From the NCBI GenBank assembly GCA_947252975.1, contig CAMXWX010000044.1, forward strand, positions 1 through 7,743: a stretch of 7,743 nt of DNA. The letters are read 5' to 3'. The stretch comes from an uncultured Gardnerella sp. (lineage in GTDB: Bacteria > Actinomycetota > Actinomycetes > Actinomycetales > Bifidobacteriaceae). How positions within the stretch are numbered: position 1 is the stretch's first letter; every line of letters starts with the position of its first letter. The notes beneath the pieces are model-generated. The model was not told the origin of the DNA. It searched no databases and saw only the letters and a list, made by a program, of their open reading frames with translations. Shown here piece after piece: positions 1 through 4,744 of this stretch. Made by a program: the position numbers and the translations under genes.

Positions 1-255
1 CCGCCATTGCCGTCCGCCCTTTCTAGCGATTCGTTTACTGTTTACCAACCTGTATCAAAGGGCACCGGGAGAATAGACACTAAAGGCCATTCCACATCAG
101 TGCGCAGCCTACAAAAATCAACAAAAAACTGCGATTTCTGCTTCTGCGCTCGCTTTTTTGAATTACAATATGCGAGCCTTAAAAACAGGCAACTAAGTAA
201 TTAAACCATCAACCTTGGATTAACAAAAATCGGGCGTGTCGGCTATTTTCCAACG
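1..255. other. Left-edge region with no supported gene
   Basis: I see no gene I can defend here. The first ~120 bases are about 50% G+C, against roughly a third for the DNA just to the right. Plus-strand frame 1 is open from base 1 to the TAA at 202-204, so it could be the tail of a plus-strand gene entering from the left, but the translation resembles no family I know. On the minus strand an ATG at 7-5, preceded by AAAGGG at 22-17 (9-nt spacing), could start a gene leaving the window, but only two codons are visible. An A6...GCGA...TCGC...T6 arrangement at about 125-158 is a weak terminator-like shape only. No tRNA or known RNA motif was recognised. Confidence 0.3.
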
Positions 256-296
256 AAAAATGGCAGAAACTACAGCTAGTGCAGCCTCTGCCATTT
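256..296 (-). terminator. Rho-independent terminator downstream of adhE
   Basis: On the minus strand the arms AAATGGCAGA (296-287) and TCTGCCATTT (267-258) pair perfectly. The stem continues inward through two G-T wobbles into CTGCA/TGTAG (one more G-T), leaving a 5-nt CTAGC loop. That makes about 17 pairs, ending in a run of five T (260-256). It lies about 91 nt after the adhE stop and is the only strong terminator to the left of that gene. Confidence 0.85.
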
Positions 297-308
297 GTAA
301 CTAAATAT

Positions 309-377
309 GCAATAATCATTCAATAATTACCTAGATAATCACTTAGATAACCACTCAAATAATCATGCAATAAATTT
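309..377. repeat. Degenerate AT-rich tandem array, unit 11-12 bp
   Basis: Six imperfect units can be laid end to end: 309-319, 320-330, 331-341, 342-353, 354-365 and 366-377. The approximate consensus is YTNRATAATCA (for example CTAGATAATCA, CTTAGATAACCA, CTCAAATAATCA). The array fills most of the gap between the adhE stop codon and its terminator, so it would be transcribed as 3' UTR. Its function is unknown. It may simply be replication slippage in AT-rich DNA. Confidence 0.5.
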
Positions 378-387
378 TACTTAAATT

Positions 388-3093
388 CTACTTCGATTCA
401 CGCTGTAGGCGCATACGATGTCCTTCTTCTTGAGAGACACCATAATACGCTGCAATCGCAATATCCTTCATATCTTCGATTTGAGGAATACGCGGATTTG
501 CAGGAGCGCACTGATCTTCGTAAGCACGCATACCAATCTGATCCAACAAAGACCAGTAGTATTCTTCGTCCACACCGCACGCCTTAAACGAAGCATCCAT
601 GCTAAGAAGATTATCCCTATAATTTTCAACAGCGCGCGCCAAATTCTCTACGCCCTCTTGAGGAGTTTTACCAGGATTTACACCAAGATTCTTAGCAAGC
701 TGCTGGTAGCGCTCTGGAGCGATATAGCGATTGTACTTTGGCCAGCTTGTAGGCTCTTGTGGAATTTGACCATTGTAGCGAATTACATATGGAAGCAAAA
801 TCGCATTTGTGTGGCCGTGCGCAACGTGGCACAAAGCCCCGATTGTATGTGCCATTGCGTGGCACATTCCAAGGAACGCCGAGCCAAACGCCATTCCAGC
901 CATCGTAGCTGCATTATGCATCTTCTCTTGAGCTTGAATCTTGCGCTCAGGGTCATTAGCGTTCACAGAATCGTTAAGATTCTCCCAAATCAACTTTGCT
1001 GCATGCAATGCCATTGCGTCCGTAAAGTCGTTAGCATAAACAGAAGCAAAAGCTTCCATAGAGTGCGTCAAAGCGTCAAAACCAGAATCGCAAGCAAGCT
1101 TTCTAGGCTGCGTACGCGCCAAAACTGGATCCACGATTGCAACCGAAGGCGTAATCGCGTAATCCGTAATCGGGTACTTATAGCCAGTCTTATGGTCTGT
1201 AATAACAGCAAACGGAGTAACTTCCGATCCTGTTCCAGAAGACGTTGGTACGCAAATCAAGCAAGCTTTTTTGCCAAGAGGCGGAATCTTAAACGCGCGC
1301 TTTCTAATATCGAAGAACTTTTCGCGCAAATCAGCGAAGGAAATTTCTGGATGCTCGTAAAGAAGCCACATAATTTTTGCAGCATCCATAGGAGATCCGC
1401 CGCCAACAGCAATAATCGTGTCTGGCTGGAACTCTTCGCGCATCATTTCCGCGCCGCGCTCAACAGTTTCAACGCTTGGCTCTGGCTCAACGTAATCAAT
1501 AATCCTAAACGTTACGCGGTTGTCTCTAGCACGAAGCTGATCAATCACCTTGTCTATAATGCCAAGCTGTTCCATCACTTTATCGCACACAATAACTGCG
1601 CGCTCAATGCCATACATGTCTCGCAAATAGCGAACAGCATTCGGCTCAAAATACGTTTTGGCCGGAATCTTGAACCATTGCATATTGTTATTCCTTCGCG
1701 CTATGCGCTTTATATTAATAAGATTTACCGCTTGAACGTTTCCAGAAACAGAGTTTCCACCATAAGAACCGCATCCCAAAGTTAAAGAAGGCGCGATTGC
1801 GTTGTAGATGTCTCCAACGCCACCCAAAGATCCTGGAGAGTTCCAAATGATTCGGCAAGCATGCATGCGGCTACCATATTCGCGAGCAAGCTGCTGATTG
1901 TTGGTATGAATCACAGCAGTGTGACCAGCTCCGTGCACAAGCATCTTCTCGCACATTTCAAAGCCTTGTTCCTTGTTATCTGCGCGCAGTAAAGCGTGAA
2001 CAGGAGCCAACTTTTCCATTGTTAGAGGCTCCATCTCGCCAACTTCTTTGCACTCAGCAATAAGAATCACAGCATCTTCTGGAATCTCAAATCCAGCCTG
2101 TTGCGCAATAAATTGAGGCGACTTTCCAGGAACAACAGAATTAAGCTTTGGAGTTTGGCCACTATAAGACGTGCAACCAAACATGTACTTCTCGAGCTTT
2201 GCTTTTTCTTCTTCGTTTACAAAGTAAGCTTTACGGCGCTTTAATTCGAGCTTCAAAGGATCATACACGTCTTTATGTGCAATAATCGCCTGCTCTGTTG
2301 CACAAATCATGCCGTAGTCAAAATGCTTTGAAAGCACTAAATCGTTTGCAGCGCGCTCAACATCTACGTCTGCATCAACATATGCTGGAGCGTTTCCTGC
2401 ACCAACGCCCAATGCTGGCTTACCCGAAGAATAAGCAGCTTTAACCATTCCAGGACCACCCGTTGCAAGAATTGTTGCAACATCTGGGTGCTTCATTAAA
2501 GCTCCCGTAGCTTCGATTGATGGATGCTCAATCCACTGAATGCAATTTTCTGGCGCTCCTGCTTCTATTGCAGCATCGCGCACAATTCTTGCCGCCTCCG
2601 CAGAGCACTTTTGGGCAAATGGGTGGAAGCCAAAAATAATTGGGCAACGAGTTTTCAGTGCGATTAGCGACTTAAAAATGGCTGTAGACGTTGGATTTGT
2701 GACTGGTGTAACACCTGCTACAATGCCAACTGGCTCAGCGATTTCGTCGATTCCAAGAACGTCGTCTTCTCTAATAATGCCTACTGTGCGCTGGCCTGCA
2801 AGATAATGCGTAATATGTTCGCACGCAAAGATGTTTTTTGTAGCTTTATCTTCGACTAATCCTCTGCCTGTTTCTTCAACAGCCATTTTTGCTAAGACTA
2901 AATGCTTGTTTAGAGCTGCAATCGATGCTTTTGCTACGATTCGGTCTACTTGAGTTTGATTTAACTTTTCAAATTCATCTAAAGCGACTTTTGCTTTTTT
3001 AGCTAACTCGTCAACTTCTTGCTTTGCAACTAATGCCGCTTGCTCTTTTTCATCGAGCACATTTTCTTGCGCTGTTTCTTGCGCTTGCGCCAT
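388..3093 (-). CDS. adhE: Bifunctional aldehyde-alcohol dehydrogenase AdhE
   Basis: This 901-residue cytoplasmic enzyme reduces acetyl-CoA to acetaldehyde and then to ethanol with two NADH, regenerating NAD+ in mixed fermentation. The E. coli enzyme is about 890 residues, so this one looks complete. Residues ~1-450 are a CoA-acylating aldehyde dehydrogenase domain, with the catalytic Cys at 264 in YGMICATEQ and a glycine-rich stretch near 229-233. After a linker at ~455-475 comes an iron-dependent alcohol dehydrogenase domain. It has GGGSPMDAAK at 564-573, PTSSGTGSE at 616-624, and the expected metal ligands Asp673, His677, His745 and His759, spaced as in the family. The ATG at 3093 is supported by a strong AAGGAGG five bases upstream. 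AdhE proteins typically assemble into filaments (spirosomes). The gene appears monocistronic: the rpsI terminator lies upstream and its own lies downstream. A Rex-like operator suggests NADH-responsive control. No catalytic residue is missing. Confidence 0.97.
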   Translation of the reverse strand: MAQAQETAQENVLDEKEQAALVAKQEVDELAKKAKVALDEFEKLNQTQVDRIVAKASIAALNKHLVLAKMAVEETGRGLVEDKATKNIFACEHITHYLAGQRTVGIIREDDVLGIDEIAEPVGIVAGVTPVTNPTSTAIFKSLIALKTRCPIIFGFHPFAQKCSAEAARIVRDAAIEAGAPENCIQWIEHPSIEATGALMKHPDVATILATGGPGMVKAAYSSGKPALGVGAGNAPAYVDADVDVERAANDLVLSKHFDYGMICATEQAIIAHKDVYDPLKLELKRRKAYFVNEEEKAKLEKYMFGCTSYSGQTPKLNSVVPGKSPQFIAQQAGFEIPEDAVILIAECKEVGEMEPLTMEKLAPVHALLRADNKEQGFEMCEKMLVHGAGHTAVIHTNNQQLAREYGSRMHACRIIWNSPGSLGGVGDIYNAIAPSLTLGCGSYGGNSVSGNVQAVNLINIKRIARRNNNMQWFKIPAKTYFEPNAVRYLRDMYGIERAVIVCDKVMEQLGIIDKVIDQLRARDNRVTFRIIDYVEPEPSVETVERGAEMMREEFQPDTIIAVGGGSPMDAAKIMWLLYEHPEISFADLREKFFDIRKRAFKIPPLGKKACLICVPTSSGTGSEVTPFAVITDHKTGYKYPITDYAITPSVAIVDPVLARTQPRKLACDSGFDALTHSMEAFASVYANDFTDAMALHAAKLIWENLNDSVNANDPERKIQAQEKMHNAATMAGMAFGSAFLGMCHAMAHTIGALCHVAHGHTNAILLPYVIRYNGQIPQEPTSWPKYNRYIAPERYQQLAKNLGVNPGKTPQEGVENLARAVENYRDNLLSMDASFKACGVDEEYYWSLLDQIGMRAYEDQCAPANPRIPQIEDMKDIAIAAYYGVSQEEGHRMRLQRESK

Positions 3094-3098
3094 TTGGT

Positions 3099-3105
3099 CC
3101 TCCTT
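3099..3105 (-). promoter_or_regulatory. Strong ribosome binding site of adhE
   Basis: AAGGAGG lies 5 nt before the ATG at 3093. It is the best Shine-Dalgarno match in the window. It fixes the adhE start and suggests high translation, as expected for an abundant fermentation enzyme. Confidence 0.85.
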
Positions 3106-3181
3106 GATCTTTAGATTCCTTACGTACTTCTACGCTTTTTGCACATCAACATTTACATGCATAATCTTCTATGAAAGACGC

Positions 3182-3213
3182 ATCATAATGCTGGTATGTG
3201 ATACATTTCACAA
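3182..3213 (-). promoter_or_regulatory. Candidate adhE promoter
   Basis: TATGAT at 3187-3182 is a reasonable -10. The best nearby -35 is TTGTGA at 3213-3208, but the 20-bp spacer is long. ATTATG at 3189-3184 would give 18 bp with a poorer -10. A start near 3175 would leave an ~80-nt 5' UTR. The rest of the gap back to the rpsI terminator (3214-3412) is about 31% G+C, and I see no other convincing element in it. Confidence 0.35.
3196..3213 (-). promoter_or_regulatory. Rex-like operator upstream of adhE
   Basis: The minus strand reads TTGTGAAATGTATCACAT, an inverted repeat TGTGA-N6-TCACA. This matches 17 of 18 outer and spacing expectations of the Rex form TTGTGA-N6-TCACAA, differing in the arm only at the last base. 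Rex senses the NADH/NAD+ ratio, and adhE is one of its best-known targets across Gram-positive bacteria. The site overlaps the candidate -35, so binding would block RNA polymerase. The same half-sites and spacing also fit CRP/GlxR-type regulators, so the identity of the regulator is inferred from the target gene. Confidence 0.6.
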
Positions 3214-3413
3214 TTTACTTGAATTACTGTACTATTTTGAGTTTGCAGCGAGTTGCGCTATTTATGAGCGAGGTTTATCCCCTAATGTTCGTTATTTGTT
3301 CTTATTTGTAATGATTTATGTGCGATTTGCTGAAAAATTTTCTAGAATGTTAGATTTAGCTGTTACTTACAAACGATTAATAACATTTAACTTGATTCTA
3401 GATTACACACGAA

Positions 3414-3448
3414 TAAAAAATGGCTCCCAGCATAAGCCAGGAGCCATT
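3414..3448 (-). terminator. Rho-independent terminator of the rplM-rpsI operon
   Basis: On the minus strand ATGGCTCC (3447-3440) pairs with GGAGCCAT (3427-3420). The stem extends inward by two G-T wobbles and two G-C pairs to a TTAT tetraloop. The 12-pair stem is followed by six T (3420-3415, the first of them being the last base of the stem). It starts 22 nt after the rpsI stop and separates the ribosomal operon from adhE. Confidence 0.93.
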
Positions 3449-3469
3449 GAAGTTGTAATTCTTCGCAGC

Positions 3470-3958
3470 TTAACGCTTCGAGAACTGAGGTGCACGGCGT
3501 GCCTTGTGCAAACCAGCCTTCTTGCGTTCCACAACGCGAGCGTCGCGAGTCAAGAAGCCAGCCTTCTTCAAGGAAGCACGGTTTGCATCGCGGTCAATAG
3601 CGTTCAAAGCGCGGGCAACGCCCAAGCGGATTGCGCCAGCCTGACCAGTGGTGCCGCCGCCATCTACCAAAACGACAACGTCGAACTTACCTTCAAGCTT
3701 TAGAAGCACGATTGGGGAATTAACTTCGCGCTGCAATAAGCGAGATGGGAAGTATTCCTCAAGAGTGCGGCCATTAATAGTCCACTTACCAGAACCTGGA
3801 ACCAAGCGAACGCGAGCAACGGCTTCCTTACGACGACCAGTGCCATAGCCTGGAGCGATAGCGGAAGTACCAGTGCCTGCACCAGCGTTGGTTTCGGTGG
3901 TGTAGCTAGTCAGTTCTTCTTCGTTCTCAAGAACCGCGGAGTTGTTGTTATCTACCAT
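3470..3958 (-). CDS. rpsI: 30S ribosomal protein S9
   Basis: S9 (uS9) is a structural protein of the small-subunit head, and its C-terminal tail reaches the P-site tRNA. From the chosen start the product has 162 residues. Residues 1 to ~38 form an acidic, Asn/Gly/Thr-rich extension seen in bifidobacterial S9. The S9 core begins at [14 protein letters not shown] (~39-52). It includes [10 protein letters not shown], the [21 protein letters not shown] segment in the second half, and the basic tail [14 protein letters not shown] ending in the conserved Ser-Lys-Arg. The frame can be extended to a GTG at 3982 overlapping the rplM stop (170 residues), but AAGGAG at 3973-3968 sits 9 nt before the ATG at 3958. 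That makes 3958 the likely start; the ATG at 3964 would be only 3 nt from the site. It is cotranscribed with rplM across a 20-nt gap and followed by a strong terminator. Confidence 0.97.
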   Translation of the reverse strand: MVDNNNSAVLENEEELTSYTTETNAGAGTGTSAIAPGYGTGRRKEAVARVRLVPGSGKWTINGRTLEEYFPSRLLQREVNSPIVLLKLEGKFDVVVLVDGGGTTGQAGAIRLGVARALNAIDRDANRASLKKAGFLTRDARVVERKKAGLHKARRAPQFSKR

Positions 3959-3967
3959 AATCATATT

Positions 3968-3973
3968 CTCCTT
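3968..3973 (-). promoter_or_regulatory. Ribosome binding site that decides the rpsI start
   Basis: AAGGAG is followed by 9 nt and the ATG at 3958. It lies inside the longer 170-codon version of the frame, which argues against the GTG at 3982 as the true start. Confidence 0.75.
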
Positions 3974-3978
3974 ACGAT

Positions 3979-4428
3979 TCACTTAGCCTGCTGGCTAACC
4001 TGAGAGATCTCAAAGACCTGTGGCTTTTGCGAAATATGAGGATGCTCAGCGCCAGTGAACACACGAAGGCGATCAAGCTGAACCTTAGCAAGACGATTCT
4101 TTGGAAGCATTCCCCTAACAGCGGAAACGATGATGCGCTTTGGATTCTTCTCCAAAAGCTCAGCATAGCTATCGCGGCGAAGTCCGCCTGGACGGCCAGA
4201 GTGGGAATACAATTCCTTGCTCAACTTATTGCCAGTCAAAGCAATCTTATCTGCGTTAATAATAATAACGTGATTGCCAGAATCAGCGTGAGGAGCATAA
4301 GTTGGCTTATTCTTACCACGAAGCAAAATAGCTACCTGGGAAGCCAAGCGACCAAGCACCACATCAGTGGCGTCGATAATGTACCAGTCATGAGTTAAAT
4401 CTGCTGGTTTCGGTGTGAAAGTCTTCAC
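3979..4428 (-). CDS. rplM: 50S ribosomal protein L13
   Basis: L13 (uL13) is an early-assembling protein of the large subunit. The product has 149 residues, the usual actinobacterial length. Residues 1-12 ([12 protein letters not shown]) are the lineage-typical N-terminus. The core follows, with [17 protein letters not shown] (~14-30), the [19 protein letters not shown] segment (~37-55), SGRPGGLRR (~77-85) and the signature region [12 protein letters not shown] (~104-115). The start is GTG at 4428, preceded by AAAGGT at 4440-4435 with a 6-nt spacer. It agrees with the family N-terminus and no in-frame ATG nearby would do better. It is the first gene of the rplM-rpsI operon, with its own promoter and a structured leader. 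In E. coli L13 represses its own operon at the translational level, and similar control here is an inference. Confidence 0.97.
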   Translation of the reverse strand: MKTFTPKPADLTHDWYIIDATDVVLGRLASQVAILLRGKNKPTYAPHADSGNHVIIINADKIALTGNKLSKELYSHSGRPGGLRRDSYAELLEKNPKRIIVSAVRGMLPKNRLAKVQLDRLRVFTGAEHPHISQKPQVFEISQVSQQAK

Positions 4429-4443
4429 AATCGTACCTTTTCT

Positions 4444-4497
4444 CTATTGTGTTTCGAGCTTTATATCTTCTTGGTTTATAGAAGATACTCTACTCAT
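4444..4497 (-). CDS. Possible 17-codon leader ORF before rplM
   Basis: An ATG at 4497 opens a frame of 17 codons (MSRVSSINQEDIKLETQ) ending in TAG at 4446-4444, 15 nt before the rplM GTG. GGGAG at 4512-4508 lies 10 nt upstream of the ATG, a slightly long but usable Shine-Dalgarno distance. The 8-bp hairpin at 4464-4487 lies wholly within it. Translation of this frame would disrupt that hairpin and deliver ribosomes next to the rplM start. It has no recognisable homology and could be chance. Confidence 0.2.
   Translation of the reverse strand: MSRVSSINQEDIKLETQ
4464..4487 (-). other. Perfect 8-bp hairpin in the rplM leader
   Basis: TATCTTCT (4487-4480) and AGAAGATA (4471-4464) are exact inverted repeats separated by the 8-nt loop ATAAACCA. 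There is no T-run after it, so it is not a terminator. It sits ~24 nt upstream of the rplM ribosome binding site. Confidence 0.6.
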
Positions 4498-4580
4498 AAT
4501 CCGTGGGCTCCCTGAAAGTCCTCGATGGCGAGTGGGAAAAGCGCTTTGAAGGACCCCTTAGGGAAACACAACAATCTGCA

Positions 4581-4610
4581 AGTATATCGCCATATGACGA
4601 CTATTTGCAA
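4581..4610 (-). promoter_or_regulatory. Promoter of rplM-rpsI
   Basis: TTGCAA (-35, 4610-4605) and TATACT (-10, 4586-4581) are separated by 18 bp. Both are good matches to the vegetative sigma consensus, and the position is right for the ribosomal operon. The start point would be near 4574. Confidence 0.65.
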
Positions 4611-4631
4611 ACTTCTATTTTACATACAACA

Positions 4632-4666
4632 CGGACTACAACGTTATGCAAATGCGGACTACAACG
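4632..4666. repeat. Two 12-bp direct repeats upstream of the rplM promoter
   Basis: CGGACTACAACG occurs exactly at 4632-4643 and 4655-4666, with a period of 23 bp, about two helical turns. The nearer copy ends 21 bp upstream of the -35 box. The phasing would let a protein bind both copies on one face of the DNA. No regulator with this site is known to me. Confidence 0.55.
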
Positions 4667-4716
4667 CTCGCAAGTCAAAAACAAACGCTGCAGCCCGCAA
4701 TTAATAATGCATCTAT

Positions 4717-4744
4717 CTCTATTTATTCATCTCTATTTATTCAT
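4717..4744. repeat. 14-bp tandem duplication spanning the malQ stop codon
   Basis: On the minus strand ATGAATAAATAGAG is repeated exactly twice, at 4744-4731 and 4730-4717. The first copy encodes the last three residues of MalQ (Met-Asn-Lys) plus the TAG. The second copy lies just after, in a different frame. Confidence 0.85.

Larger units (their letters stand above)
4429..4574 (-). promoter_or_regulatory. Structured 5' leader of rplM-rpsI (candidate r-protein leader)
   Basis: If transcription starts ~7 nt after the -10, the leader is about 146 nt. On the minus strand it contains CCC-TAA-GGG (4563-4555) and a perfect palindrome AAAGCGCTTT (4547-4538). A small hairpin CTCG-CCAT-CGAG (4532-4521) competes with a longer pairing GTCCT (4554-4550) / AGGAC (4522-4518), and TCCC (4537-4534) can pair with GGGA (4512-4509). 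A perfect 8-bp hairpin follows at 4487-4464. Competing stems before a ribosomal operon fit autogenous control, but I recognise no named leader class. Confidence 0.45.

Noticed and set aside
1..120. Possible structured RNA (tRNA, SRP RNA, tmRNA) at the left edge
   Set aside because: No cloverleaf, CCA end or diagnostic motif of these RNAs was found. A short resemblance to an SRP RNA segment lacks the conserved core.
125..158. A-run, GCGA...TCGC and T-run resembling a bidirectional terminator
   Set aside because: The GC part of the stem is only four pairs, interrupted by a two-base bulge and closing a 15-nt loop, which is too weak without a known gene ending there.
418..1785. 455-codon open frame on the plus strand opposite adhE
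   Set aside because: It lies wholly antisense to a confidently identified enzyme domain. Its translation is rich in Arg, Asn, Ser and Ile with no family resemblance, as expected for a shadow of biased codon use.
3470..3982. 170-residue version of RpsI starting at GTG 3982
   Set aside because: The AAGGAG at 3973-3968 is correctly spaced for the ATG at 3958, and the extra eight residues would translate the ribosome binding site itself.
4680..4716. Possible malQ terminator (GGGCTGCAGC followed by a T-rich stretch on the minus strand)
   Set aside because: The GCTGCAGC palindrome cannot form a stem of more than about two pairs with a real loop, so it does not qualify as an intrinsic terminator.
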